From assembly GCF_900112235.1 (NCBI RefSeq), contig NZ_FOLH01000004.1, positions 248,001-312,000 on the forward strand: a DNA stretch of 64,000 nt, read 5' to 3'. The translations under genes and the position numbers were made by a program. The notes beneath the pieces are model-generated. The model was not told the DNA's origin. It was given only the letters and a program-made list of their open reading frames with translations, and made no database searches. Below, one piece after another: positions 39,191 to 50,606 of this stretch. The stretch is from Marinospirillum celere (lineage in GTDB: Bacteria; Pseudomonadota; Gammaproteobacteria; Pseudomonadales; Halomonadaceae). Within the stretch, counting starts at the first letter, position 1; each line of letters opens with the position of its first letter.

Positions 39191-39531
39191 AGTTACACCT
39201 CAAAAGAGCCAGAAGGAGGAAACACACAAGTATAACCTGTATAGCTGGCTAACACAGCTTTCCCCATCAACAATAACAACTAATAGGTTAATAGAACTTC
39301 TTTTATTATTGTTATTACTAGTGTGGACAATTTCTGTGGATAAATACCTCTAAGCCATGATTTTAGGAGTTTTCAGCGTTTAACAACTAGGTGTAAAGGC
39401 AGGGTAAGAAGGCTTTACAAGCTGCTGAACCCCTGTGGGTAAAGCAATAAACTACCCACAGGCCTAAATTGCCAACAGCTTTATGCCCTTGTTATCTTGG
39501 ACTCATCACTAGGCTTATTAACAGGGTTGGC
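39191..39531. other. Non-coding origin-like segment between mnmE and mnmG (341 bp)
   Basis: No credible gene. The left half is AT-rich. DnaA-box-like sites are TGTGGACAA (39322-39330), consensus TGTGGATAA (39335-39343), TGTGGGTAA (39434-39442) and inverted TACCCACA (39453-39460). A 35-bp block (39309-39343) matches the rpmH-dnaA region at 30 positions. It may be a second origin element, DnaA regulatory sites for mnmG, or a remnant origin. Confidence 0.6.
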
Positions 39532-40893
39532 TCACTTACCAATGCAAAATTCACCAAAGATCTTACCTAGCAGATCATCCGCAGAGAATTCCCCGGTAAT
39601 TTCACCCAAGGCTTCCTGACACAAGCGCAAATCTTCAGCCAAAAGCTCACCGGCACCCCTGGCTTCCAACTGATTTTTTCCCTGAACAAGCAAAGCTTCA
39701 GCACGGCGCAGCGCATCTAGATGGCGGCGTCGGGCAGAAAAGCCGCCTTCAGTAGTCGCTTGATAACCCATCACACTTTTCAAATGCTCCTTTAACTTAT
39801 CCACACCCCATTGCTGTTTAGCAGCTATACGAATAACCGGAGGGGATGTTGATAAGTCATGAGTCGCTTCTTCACCACTCAGGTCGATCTTGTTCCTGAC
39901 CAGGGTTAGTCTTTCAGGATGGGGAAGGCGGGCTACAAATTCAGGCCAAATTTCCTGGGGGTCAAGACTGGTTTCCTGCTGGGAATCAACCAAAAGTAAA
40001 ATTCGATCTGCTTTCTCGATTTCTTGCCAGGCTCTTTCCACACCCAGTTGTTCAACCAGATCTTCAGTCTCTCTTAAACCCGCTGTATCTATGATGTGTA
40101 AAGGCATTCCATCCAGGTGTATCTGCTCTCTTAAGACATCTCGTGTAGTGCCGGCAATATCTGTCACCAGGGCTCTTTCCTGGCCGGCTAGGGCATTCAT
40201 CAGGCTGGATTTTCCGGCGTTGGGCCGACCTGCAAGGACCACATTCATCCCCTCACGAAGTAAACAGCCTTGTTGGGCCTGCTGGCTTATCTGCTCTAGC
40301 CTTTGTAATAGACCTTCCAGTTGTCCGCTGACATGGCCATCGGTGATAAAGTCGATTTCTTCTTCAGGGAAGTCAATCGCAGCTTCAACATACATACGCA
40401 GGTGAATTAATTGATCAACCAGCTGATGTACTTCCTGTGAAAAAGCTCCTTGTAAGGACTTTAAAGCATTGGCTGCTGCCTGCCGGGAAGAAGCCTCTAT
40501 CAAATCTGCAATGGCTTCTGCCTGGACCAGATCCAGCTTGTCATTCAAGTAGGCACGCTGCGAAAATTCACCCGGTTCTGCAAGGCGCACCCCAGCAGCC
40601 AAGAGGTTTTCAACTAGAATATCCAAAAGTACCGGTCCACCATGGCCTTGAAATTCAAGGACGTCTTCCCCTGTAAAGGAATGCGGACCAGGAAAATAGA
40701 TGGCTATACCTTCATCAAGAACCTGGTCATCCTGGCCATAGAAGGGGCCAAAATGGGCATAACGTGGGCGGGGCTTACGTTTTAGAAAGTTTTCGGCAAG
40801 GCTTAGGCACAGGGGCCCGGAAACTCGTACTATACCCACACCACCGCGTCCAGGGGCTGTAGCCAAGGCGACTATGGTATCTTCTGTAGACAT
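39532..40893 (-). CDS. mnmE: tRNA modification GTPase MnmE
   Basis: A 453-residue protein: N-terminal folate-binding domain ([13 protein letters not shown]), helical domain, and a G domain with [12 protein letters not shown] (G1), [13 protein letters not shown] (G3) and NKIDL (G4), ending in CIGK as in almost all MnmE. GTP hydrolysis with MnmG drives cmnm5U formation. An AGGAG ribosome site precedes the ATG. Confidence 0.98.
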   Translation of the reverse strand: MSTEDTIVALATAPGRGGVGIVRVSGPLCLSLAENFLKRKPRPRYAHFGPFYGQDDQVLDEGIAIYFPGPHSFTGEDVLEFQGHGGPVLLDILVENLLAAGVRLAEPGEFSQRAYLNDKLDLVQAEAIADLIEASSRQAAANALKSLQGAFSQEVHQLVDQLIHLRMYVEAAIDFPEEEIDFITDGHVSGQLEGLLQRLEQISQQAQQGCLLREGMNVVLAGRPNAGKSSLMNALAGQERALVTDIAGTTRDVLREQIHLDGMPLHIIDTAGLRETEDLVEQLGVERAWQEIEKADRILLLVDSQQETSLDPQEIWPEFVARLPHPERLTLVRNKIDLSGEEATHDLSTSPPVIRIAAKQQWGVDKLKEHLKSVMGYQATTEGGFSARRRHLDALRRAEALLVQGKNQLEARGAGELLAEDLRLCQEALGEITGEFSADDLLGKIFGEFCIGK

Positions 40894-40913
40894 GAGTTTC
40901 TTCTCCTGAATAG

Positions 40914-40938
40914 AAAAACCCCCTCATAAGAGGGGGTT
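40914..40938 (-). terminator. Rho-independent terminator after yidC
   Basis: On the minus strand AACCCCCTC-TTAT-GAGGGGGTT is a perfect 9-bp stem followed by TTTTC. It lies 35 bp after the yidC stop and 20 bp before mnmE, so mnmE probably has its own promoter or read-through. Confidence 0.88.
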
Positions 40939-40972
40939 AGGTCTAACTGCAAGTGAAACGGCTAATTTAACT

Positions 40973-42643
40973 TTAGGTCGCTTCTTTAGCCTTTTCTTCA
41001 TTTTCAATCTTGCGGGTAATGTACCACTGTTGCAGGATTGAAAGCAGGTTGTTAACCAGCCAGTAAAGAACCAAACCTGCAGGGAACCACAGGAAGAAGA
41101 AGGTGAAGATGATCGGCAGCATCTTCATAATCTTAGCCTGCATGGGGTCTGGTGGTGTTGGGTTCAGTTTTTGCTGCAAGAACATACTGATACCCATCAG
41201 GATAGGCAGGATAAAGTAAGGATCTTTCATAGAAAGATCATTTATCCACAGCATGAAGGGCGCATGGCGCAGTTCAACGGATTCCAACAACATCCAGTAA
41301 AGAGCAATAAATACTGGCATCTGTACCAGAATGGGTAGACAGCCACCCATGGGATTGATTTTCTCTTTTTTGTAGAGTTCCATCATCCGTTGGGATAGTT
41401 TTTGTCGGTCATCACCACACTCTTCTTTGATCTGCGCCATCTTAGGTGCAACCCGGCGCATGTTGGCCATCGAACGGTAGGCCGTCGCAGAAAGCTTATA
41501 GAAGAGGAGTTTGATGACTATGGTTACCAGAATAATGGCAACACCCCAGTTGGCTACAAAACCGTAAAACCAATCCAACAGCCAGAAAAGTGGCTGGGCA
41601 ATAAACCAGAGCCAACCGTAATCAACGGTTAATTCCAGATTGGGTGCCAGTTCTCCCATTTCACTCTGGTACTTAGGGCCTATAAAGAGATTGGCTGCTA
41701 AGGTCAGTTCTTGGCCAGGTTCCAGGCGCTGCTCCATACCTCTAAAGCCAATGATATTATTACCGGCTCTATCGGTACGGGTACTGAAAAAACTAGTTTC
41801 ATGCTGGGGTGGAATCCAGGCACTGATAAAGTAATGCTGGAGCATGGCTGCCCATCCACCCTCAGAGTGTTCCTGAAATCCAGATCGGGTGATATCCCGA
41901 AAACTGATTTTCTCATAACGATTTTCATCAGTAGAAAAAGCAGCACCCAGATAAGCACTCATACCCAGAAACTCGCCCTGGCTGGGGTCTGGAGAATTAT
42001 CTCTTTTAATCAGACCAATAAAGCTGGGGCTAAAAGTTTCTTCTGACCGGTTGGCCAGCTCATAGCTAACTTCGACATGGTGTTTACCACGATGGAAGGT
42101 AAAGACCTTGACCAGATCGATACCCTCGACCTGCCCATGCATTCTCACTTCAAGACGTTCTTCGTTTTCTGGCAGATCGTATTCACGCTGTTCCGGTTGT
42201 AGCTGAATACGGCGCTCATTACCCAGACCTGTCACATCACTTTGAACAATGTAGTGACGCTGTGCATTATCTTGAAGCAGTACGAAAGGATTATCTGAGT
42301 CAACACGGGTTTTATGTTGCAACAGAGCTGCATAAACGAGATCACCACCTCTGGGGTTAATACGCACATCCAGAGTATCTGTGGTTACCCGAACCAGGCC
42401 GGAAATTTCTTCACTGGCTGAAGGTGCAGGGGTGGTTTCTAACTCAGGAGCACTGCGGTCACTAAGCTCTAAGGTTGCATCCTCATCATCTTCTGCTGCA
42501 GAAGATGGAAGGGTTGCTTGTTGGTGTAACTCAGGTGCCTGAACGATTTCTTCTTGTTGGGAGTAGTCTTCGTTCCACTGAATAATCAGCAGATAGGCGA
42601 CTATCGCCAGGGAAGAAAAGAGCACAATGCGTTTTACGTCCAT
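40973..42643 (-). CDS. yidC: Membrane protein insertase YidC
   Basis: A 556-residue insertase with an N-terminal membrane anchor (MDVKRIVLFSSLAIVAYLLI), a large periplasmic domain (about residues 25-345), and five C-terminal helices including FVANWGVAIILVTIVIKLL and GGCLPILVQMPVFIALY, with the hydrophilic-groove Arg nearby. It inserts proteins such as the F-type c subunit into the inner membrane. Its ATG lies inside the end of rnpA (10-nt overlap), a place where yidD is usually found. Confidence 0.97.
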   Translation of the reverse strand: MDVKRIVLFSSLAIVAYLLIIQWNEDYSQQEEIVQAPELHQQATLPSSAAEDDEDATLELSDRSAPELETTPAPSASEEISGLVRVTTDTLDVRINPRGGDLVYAALLQHKTRVDSDNPFVLLQDNAQRHYIVQSDVTGLGNERRIQLQPEQREYDLPENEERLEVRMHGQVEGIDLVKVFTFHRGKHHVEVSYELANRSEETFSPSFIGLIKRDNSPDPSQGEFLGMSAYLGAAFSTDENRYEKISFRDITRSGFQEHSEGGWAAMLQHYFISAWIPPQHETSFFSTRTDRAGNNIIGFRGMEQRLEPGQELTLAANLFIGPKYQSEMGELAPNLELTVDYGWLWFIAQPLFWLLDWFYGFVANWGVAIILVTIVIKLLFYKLSATAYRSMANMRRVAPKMAQIKEECGDDRQKLSQRMMELYKKEKINPMGGCLPILVQMPVFIALYWMLLESVELRHAPFMLWINDLSMKDPYFILPILMGISMFLQQKLNPTPPDPMQAKIMKMLPIIFTFFFLWFPAGLVLYWLVNNLLSILQQWYITRKIENEEKAKEAT

Positions 42644-43041
42644 GGGGTCACTGCCGCTTTATTTTCTGGAAGGTTGACAGACATTTGGCTTAAACGTCTA
42701 TTAAGTTGTTGCCAGCTTTTATCCAGATGTCGCTGAACATCTTCGGGTGAAGTCTGGCTGGCTCCTTTGATTGCCAGGACCAGGATATCCACAGCAGGAA
42801 GCTGGTGCTGATTCAGGCGGAAGGATTCTCGAAAAATGCGTTTGAATCGGTTGCGCCTGACTGCCAGTTTGACGTGTTTTTTACCGATGACAAAACCTAG
42901 GCGTGTCGTTTCTTGGCGTCCTGGTGCTGCCAAAAGTAAAAATCCTGGGCAATAGGCTTTGCATACAGAATGCTCAAACACATGACGGAAATCCCCGGCA
43001 TTGAGTAGTCTCAAATTCCGGGGAAATCCATAAGAGGTCAT
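42634..43041 (-). CDS. rnpA: Ribonuclease P protein component
   Basis: A 135-residue basic protein with the RNase P protein signature RLGFVIGKKHVKLAVRRNRFKRIFRESFR around residues 45-75 (read as GFVIGKKH then VRRNRFKRIFRES). It assists the M1 RNA in 5' processing of tRNA. It follows rpmH by 17 nt and overlaps yidC by 10 nt. Confidence 0.96.
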   Translation of the reverse strand: MTSYGFPRNLRLLNAGDFRHVFEHSVCKAYCPGFLLLAAPGRQETTRLGFVIGKKHVKLAVRRNRFKRIFRESFRLNQHQLPAVDILVLAIKGASQTSPEDVQRHLDKSWQQLNRRLSQMSVNLPENKAAVTPWT

Positions 43042-43058
43042 CAGCGATCCTGGGCCTC

Positions 43059-43193
43059 TTAGGCGCTGATGCGCTTACGACCTTTAGCACGACGGCGAGC
43101 CAGTACAGCACGACCGTTTTTGGTTGCCATGCGAGCACGGAAGCCGTGATTACGCTTACGTTTAAGAACACTGGGTTGGAATGTACGTTTCAT
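43059..43193 (-). CDS. rpmH: 50S ribosomal protein L34
   Basis: A 44-residue, highly basic protein beginning [18 protein letters not shown] and ending [12 protein letters not shown], the standard bacterial L34. Start ATG at 43191-43193, stop TAA at 43059-43061. It is the first gene leftward of the oriC segment and opens the rpmH-rnpA-yidC unit. Confidence 0.98.
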   Translation of the reverse strand: MKRTFQPSVLKRKRNHGFRARMATKNGRAVLARRRAKGRKRISA

Positions 43194-43742
43194 GGTTTTT
43201 GCTTTCCACAGGGTGAAGATGGATTAAAGGATCCCCGCGGGCAGAATACCCCTAGAGAATCTTTACTGATATCAAGAGCGGGGATTTTAGAGAATTCTTT
43301 GCTAGAGCGCAATTTTTCTCTCACTTTTTCTAGAATTCTCCACCACAACAGAAACTATAGATAAATCTTTAAAAGAATGACTACTGTTGTTATTTTTAGT
43401 CGGGATAATTTCTGTGGATAAGCAAATATTTTTCATATAAATTAAAGGATTAGTTAATGGATAACAGGGTTGGCTACCAGGGATCAAGCAGGGTGTAAGC
43501 AGCGCTTACCCTGTGCATAAAATGCTAGCTTGTCCACAAGGCCAAGAAATCTTCAGTCTGTACAGGTGTTTTACTGGGTTTCTTGCCCCGGCTATCCACA
43601 GGCTCAAAAAATAACTTTTGGTTATTTTGAGTCACTTTTATCGGTTCAGGTTACTTTTTTGGGAGGCCTCTAAGCCTTGTCTGCTGTGGATAAGTCAGGG
43701 CTAAAAAGGTAGAATGGCTGGATTCAAATCAGGAGTGAACCC
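43194..43742. other. oriC: Probable chromosomal origin (oriC) between rpmH and dnaA
   Basis: A 549-bp gap without credible genes, where gene orientation flips outward. It is AT-rich at 43290-43460. DnaA-box-like sites are consensus TGTGGATAA (43413-43421 and 43685-43693), TGTGCATAA (43512-43520), TTGTCCACA (43530-43538) and CTATCCACA (43592-43600). This matches the rpmH-dnaA origin layout of Pseudomonas-type bacteria. It also holds promoters for rpmH and dnaA. Confidence 0.8.
43687..43715 (+). promoter_or_regulatory. Candidate dnaA promoter overlapping a DnaA box
   Basis: A -10-like TAGAAT (43710-43715) has TGGATA 17 bp upstream. That -35 position lies inside the consensus DnaA box at 43685-43693, which would allow DnaA to repress its own gene. 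The -35 match is weak. Confidence 0.4.
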
Positions 43743-45239
43743 GTGTCAGTAGATGAGTTGTGGTTACAGTGCGCAGCAGCCCTGGAAGATGAAATTCCTG
43801 CTCAGCAGTTTGCAACCTGGATCAAACCTTTGCAGGCAGAAATTCATGGTCGCAAGCTGCATCTTTTTGCGCCCAACCGCTTTGTGCTGCAATGGGTATC
43901 TGATAAATATTTGGACCGTATCCAGAAGCTAGTTGAAGAAGAGTCCTCAGGTCAGGTGCCGGACGTGCTTTTGGAAGTGGGCAGTCGCAAGCCAGTTCAG
44001 CTAACCAATCGTGCTGCTCCGGTACAGCAGCCAAGTCAACCTGAGTCGACCTCTTTTAGTGCCCCTGTGGATTACCAATCGACGCTTAGTGACCTTTCTG
44101 ATGAAATCGGTGAAGAAGTGGTAGCTACTGAAGCTGTTTCTCCACCTGTGCCTAGCACTTATACTTCAGGTCCAAAAAAAGCACCCAGATCCAAAGTACA
44201 GGTTGAAGGTGCCATTAAACACCCGTCCACACTGAACCCTTTGCATACCTTTGAAACTCTGGTTGAAGGTAAGTCGAACCAGTTGGCCAAAGCGGCTTCT
44301 TTTCAGGTGGCTGAGAATCCAGGTGGTGCTTACAATCCGTTGTTTATCTATGGAGGTGTTGGCCTGGGTAAAACCCACTTGATGCATGCAGTGGGTCACC
44401 AGATTCTTCGTCATAATCCCAATGCCAAGGTGGTCTATTTAAATTCAGAACGCTTTGTGCAGGATATGGTCAAGGCCCTTCAGCTTAATGCTATCAATGA
44501 ATTCAAGCGTTATTATCGGAATCTGGATGCGCTGCTAATTGATGATATTCAGTTCTTTGTAGGTAAGGATCGCTCCCAGGAAGAGTTTTTCCACACCTTT
44601 AACTCCCTGTTAGAAGGTGGACAACAAATTATCCTGACTTCTGATCGCTATCCTAAAGAGATAGGTGTTGAAGAGCGTTTAAAAAGCCGTTTTGGCTGGG
44701 GTTTGACCGTGGCTATCGAGCCTCCTGAGCTAGAGCTGAGGGTAGCTATTTTGATGAAAAAAGCAGAAATTGCCCGAGTGGAGCTTCCCCAGGAAGTAGC
44801 TTTTTTTATTGCCCAAAAAATACGCTCTCATGTTCGTGATCTTGAAGGTGCCTTGAATCGGGTTATTGCTGACTCACGTTTTAAAGGCCAGCCGATTAGT
44901 GTTGAGCTAGTTCGTGAATCCCTTAAGGATCTTTTTGCCGTTCAGGATAAGCAAGTGGGTGTGGATAATATTCAGCGTACGGTTGCTGAATACTACAAAA
45001 TCAAAATTGCTGACTTGCATTCGAAAAGGCGTAATCGCTCCATCGCCAGACCGCGACAAATGGCCATGGCTCTAGCAAAAGAATTAACCAATCATTCCTT
45101 ACCCGAAATCGGTGATGCTTTTGGTGGTCGGGATCATACGACAGTGCTTCATGCCTGCCGCAAGATTCAGTCGCTCCAGGATGAAAGTCCGGATATCCGT
45201 GAGGATTGGAAAAACCTGCTCCGTCTGTTGACCAGTTAA
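43743..45239 (+). CDS. dnaA: Chromosomal replication initiator DnaA
   Basis: A 498-residue initiator starting at GTG (43743) with AGGAG 7 nt upstream. Domain I opens [16 protein letters not shown]; domain II is a Pro/Ser-rich linker (about residues 85-160); domain III AAA+ has [13 protein letters not shown] and LLIDDIQFF; domain IV ends with the DNA-binding signature [15 protein letters not shown]. It opens oriC and loads the helicase. dnaN follows after 13 nt. Confidence 0.98.
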   Translation: MSVDELWLQCAAALEDEIPAQQFATWIKPLQAEIHGRKLHLFAPNRFVLQWVSDKYLDRIQKLVEEESSGQVPDVLLEVGSRKPVQLTNRAAPVQQPSQPESTSFSAPVDYQSTLSDLSDEIGEEVVATEAVSPPVPSTYTSGPKKAPRSKVQVEGAIKHPSTLNPLHTFETLVEGKSNQLAKAASFQVAENPGGAYNPLFIYGGVGLGKTHLMHAVGHQILRHNPNAKVVYLNSERFVQDMVKALQLNAINEFKRYYRNLDALLIDDIQFFVGKDRSQEEFFHTFNSLLEGGQQIILTSDRYPKEIGVEERLKSRFGWGLTVAIEPPELELRVAILMKKAEIARVELPQEVAFFIAQKIRSHVRDLEGALNRVIADSRFKGQPISVELVRESLKDLFAVQDKQVGVDNIQRTVAEYYKIKIADLHSKRRNRSIARPRQMAMALAKELTNHSLPEIGDAFGGRDHTTVLHACRKIQSLQDESPDIREDWKNLLRLLTS

Positions 45240-45252
45240 AAAGGTTGAGAAC

Positions 45253-46365
45253 ATGAAGTTTACCGTAGCCCGTGAAACCCTCTTGCGTCCTCTGTCCATT
45301 CTTTCTGGTGTGGTTGCCAGACGCCATACTCTGCCGATTCTTTCCCATTTACGTATTGATGCAGATGAACAGGGCCTGACCTTGACTGGCTCAGATTTGG
45401 AAGTGGAACTGATTTGGCGTGTCCAACTGGAACATTTGATCTCCCCGGGCAGTATTACGGTTCCGGCAAAAAAATTATCGGATATCTGTAAATCCTTGAG
45501 TGAAGGGTCAGTGATTGATTTTGAACTGGCTGATAATCGGGCCGTGGTTAAATCCGGACGTAGCCGCTTTGTTCTGGCCACTCTACCTTCTTCTGAGTTT
45601 CCTGGTATTCAGCTCAGTCAAATTGTTCAGCAGGTGAGTCTGCCCCAGCGCGAACTGCTCAATGTCATTCAACGTAATGAATTTGCCATGGCGCGTCAGG
45701 ATGTGCGCTATTACCTGAATGGTATGTACTTTGAGCTCCAGCAGGGTCGCCTGCGTAGTGTTGCCACCGATGGTCACCGTTTATCCCTGGCGGATACAGT
45801 GCTTCAGGAAAGTCAGCCTGAGCAGGAGGTTAATATGATCGTACCTGCCAAGGCTGTGCATGAACTGGCCAAGCTGCTGGATAATATTGAAGAGCCGGTT
45901 AGTCTGATTTTTGGTGAACAGCATTTTCAAGTCAACACCGGCCATTCAACCTTTGTCTCCAAACAAATTGAAGGTCGCTATCCGGACTATGAGCGGGTTA
46001 TTCCACGCAATGGTGACAAGCTGGTTGTTTGTGATCGTCTGGAACTAAGGCAGATGCTGTCTCGTATCTCTATTCTGGCCAATGAAAAATTCCAGGGGAT
46101 ACGTTTGAATCTTAGCCAGGGCAACCTGAGTGTCACCGCCAATAATCCTGAGCAGGAACAAGCTGAAGAGTCCATGGAAGTGAACTACCAGGGTGAAAGC
46201 CTGGAAATAGGTTTCAATGTTGGCTATTTGATTGATGTGATGGATAACATCGGTGAAGAAGTTGAGCAGGTACAAATTGCTCTTTCCGATCCGGCATCCA
46301 GCGCACTGATCCAGGCTGCCGGTGGCGGTAAAGCACTCTATGTTGTTATGCCTATGCGTCTTTAA
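45253..46365 (+). CDS. dnaN: DNA polymerase III beta sliding clamp
   Basis: A 370-residue three-domain clamp, opening MKFTVARETLLRPLSILSGV and ending VVMPMRL, the usual peptide-binding C-terminus. RYYLNGMYFEL and ATDGHRLSLAD mark domain II. It holds polymerases on DNA as a dimer ring. Part of dnaA-dnaN-recF-gyrB. Confidence 0.98.
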   Translation: MKFTVARETLLRPLSILSGVVARRHTLPILSHLRIDADEQGLTLTGSDLEVELIWRVQLEHLISPGSITVPAKKLSDICKSLSEGSVIDFELADNRAVVKSGRSRFVLATLPSSEFPGIQLSQIVQQVSLPQRELLNVIQRNEFAMARQDVRYYLNGMYFELQQGRLRSVATDGHRLSLADTVLQESQPEQEVNMIVPAKAVHELAKLLDNIEEPVSLIFGEQHFQVNTGHSTFVSKQIEGRYPDYERVIPRNGDKLVVCDRLELRQMLSRISILANEKFQGIRLNLSQGNLSVTANNPEQEQAEESMEVNYQGESLEIGFNVGYLIDVMDNIGEEVEQVQIALSDPASSALIQAAGGGKALYVVMPMRL

Positions 46366-46380
46366 ACTGCTGCGTAGGAC

Positions 46381-47475
46381 ATGAGTATTCAGCGGCTAAG
46401 ACTGAAGAACTTTCGTAATCTTCAGGATGTGGATTTTCACCCAACGCCCGGACTTAACTTTCTGATCGGCAAAAACGGTAGTGGCAAAACTTCGCTGCTG
46501 GAAGCTATTTATCTGTTGAGTCTGGTGCGCTCCTTTCGAAGTAAGAAACTCAAAAACCTGATCAACCACAGCACATCCAGTTTTACCGTATTTGCAAACT
46601 TTGTGGATACAGAAGGCCAGGTTTACCCTTTGGGAGTTCAACGTCAGGAATTCAGTGATGAAACTGAAATTCTGTTGAGAGGGCAGCGCCCCGGCAGTAT
46701 TGCTGAGCTAACAGCCCAATTGCCTGTGCAATTAATCAATCCAGATGCCTTCCGTTTGTTGGAAGGTGGACCCAAGGACCGCAGGCAATTTATCGATTGG
46801 GGCGTGTTCCACGTGGAACCTTCTTTTATCTTTGTGTGGCAACGCTTCCAAAGGGCTCTGAAACAGCGCAATAGCCTGCTCAGGCGTGGTAGAATGGATC
46901 CTTTGCAGTTACAGCTCTGGGAAAAGGAAATCGCTCTCTACGGAGAAGAGGTCACGACCTACCGGGAAGGCTATCTAGAGGAATTAAGACCGATCTTTGC
47001 TCATTTGCTGGCCAGGCTATCCGATATCCAGGATTTCCGTTTGAGCTTTCAAAGAGGCTGGGATAAGAACCTGCCTCTCCTGGATAACCTTCGGGCAGGG
47101 CGAGAAAAAGATTTGGACCAGGGCTTTACTCAGTCAGGACCCCAAAGGGCTGACTTGAGAGTAACAATTGAAGGAAGAGCTGCTATAGAAGTTTTGTCGC
47201 GCGGCCAGCAAAAGCTAGTCGTGTCGGCTTTAAAATTGGCTCAAGGTGAGCTTTTGGCAAAGAAAACTGGCAAGCGCTGTATTTATCTTATTGATGACTT
47301 GCCAGCTGAGTTGGATGAAGAACATCGCCAAGTTTTTTGTAAGGTTTTGGAAGAGCAGGCAAGCCAAGTTTTTATTACCAGTGTTGATGAAGCAGCTTTA
47401 AAAGTTGATTGGAAGGAACCTGAACAGAATCTTTGGTTTCACGTGGAACAAGGGCAAATCCGTCCGCTGTCCTGA
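46381..47475 (+). CDS. recF: DNA replication and repair protein RecF
   Basis: A 364-residue SMC-like ATPase with Walker A GKNGSGKTSLLEAIYLLS near residue 33, signature LSRGQQKLVVSALKLAQ, and Walker B IYLIDDLPAELDEEH. It helps load RecA at gaps with RecO and RecR. It starts 15 nt after dnaN. Confidence 0.97.
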   Translation: MSIQRLRLKNFRNLQDVDFHPTPGLNFLIGKNGSGKTSLLEAIYLLSLVRSFRSKKLKNLINHSTSSFTVFANFVDTEGQVYPLGVQRQEFSDETEILLRGQRPGSIAELTAQLPVQLINPDAFRLLEGGPKDRRQFIDWGVFHVEPSFIFVWQRFQRALKQRNSLLRRGRMDPLQLQLWEKEIALYGEEVTTYREGYLEELRPIFAHLLARLSDIQDFRLSFQRGWDKNLPLLDNLRAGREKDLDQGFTQSGPQRADLRVTIEGRAAIEVLSRGQQKLVVSALKLAQGELLAKKTGKRCIYLIDDLPAELDEEHRQVFCKVLEEQASQVFITSVDEAALKVDWKEPEQNLWFHVEQGQIRPLS

Positions 47476-47511
47476 GGCTTGAATAGCAGCCCAGGCTTGA
47501 ATGGGGAGTAG

Positions 47512-49932
<2,421 letters not shown>

Positions 49933-49952
49933 ACCTGTTTAGGTGTTGCTAG

Positions 49953-49983
49953 GCTGCCTGCTCCTAAATGAAGGGCAGGCAGC
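49953..49983 (+). terminator. Stem-loop after gyrB
   Basis: GCTGCCTGC (49953-49961) and GCAGGCAGC (49975-49983) form a perfect 9-bp stem with a 13-nt loop, 20 bp after the gyrB stop and just before the convergent gmhB stop. There is no T-run, so termination is only probable. Confidence 0.45.
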
Positions 49984-50001
49984 TTCAAGGCAAAATCGAA
50001 A

Positions 50002-50547
50002 TTACTGGCCGGCCAATAATTGATCAGCAAGACTGGCCAGATCATCAACGATTTCCATCCCTTCTACCTGCTCACCCCTGTCCAGCGTTTTCTGTCCCTT
50101 ACCGGTACGTACCAGCACACTTCGATAGCAGCCAGCTGCCTTGCCAGCCTGAAGATCACGCAGTGCATCACCCACCATGATTGCTTTTTCAAGGTCGATA
50201 TTCAGCGCTAGAGCTATCTGGTAGAGGAGGCCAGGTTTGGGTTTACGGCACTGACAGGTGTTTTCAGGGCCATGTGGACACCAGGCGATATGGTGAATAT
50301 CCGCTCCCTGGGCATGAACTGCAGCCAGGAGCTTACTGTGCATGGCATCCAGGTCTTCCTGCTGAAAGTGACCTCTGGCCAGCCCTGATTGGTTGGTTGC
50401 TATGGCAAGAATCCAGCCGGCCTTGTAGAGGCGCACCAAGGCATCGACAGATCCAGGGATGAAAATAAACTCATCGGCATTCTTTACGAAGGCATCTGAG
50501 TCCTGATTGATGACACCATCTCGGTCAAGGATAAGAATTTTGTTCAT
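50002..50547 (-). CDS. gmhB: D-glycero-beta-D-manno-heptose-1,7-bisphosphate 7-phosphatase
   Basis: A 181-residue HAD-superfamily phosphatase; start chosen at ATG 50545-50547 so that the protein opens MNKILILDRDGVINQDS, the HAD motif I with nucleophile Asp. A longer TTG-started frame would run into the glyS terminator. It has TNQSGLARGHF (motif II), the Zn-ribbon Cys/His cluster CPHGPENTCQCRKP, and MVGDALRDLQAGKAAG (motif IV). It acts between the two HldE reactions in ADP-heptose synthesis; hldE lies 6 kb to the right. Confidence 0.94.
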   Translation of the reverse strand: MNKILILDRDGVINQDSDAFVKNADEFIFIPGSVDALVRLYKAGWILAIATNQSGLARGHFQQEDLDAMHSKLLAAVHAQGADIHHIAWCPHGPENTCQCRKPKPGLLYQIALALNIDLEKAIMVGDALRDLQAGKAAGCYRSVLVRTGKGQKTLDRGEQVEGMEIVDDLASLADQLLAGQ

Positions 50548-50578
50548 TAAAATTAGAGAAGTCAGTGGTTCATACAAA

Positions 50579-50602
50579 AAAGGGAGCCCTTGGGCTCCCT
50601 TT
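50579..50602 (-). terminator. Rho-independent terminator after glyS
   Basis: AAAGGGAGCCC-TT-GGGCTCCCTTT is a perfect 11-bp stem, followed on the minus strand by a T-run. It starts 4 bp after the glyS stop. Confidence 0.92.
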
Positions 50603-50606
50603 AAAC

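Noticed and set aside
43146-43364. 72-codon plus-strand frame over the rpmH-oriC junction
   Set aside because: It covers rpmH antisense and non-coding origin DNA, with no ribosome site or recognisable product.
50548-50577. Ten-codon upstream extension of gmhB from a TTG
   Set aside because: It would run toward the glyS terminator hairpin and adds residues absent from the family; the ATG at 50547 gives the standard N-terminus.
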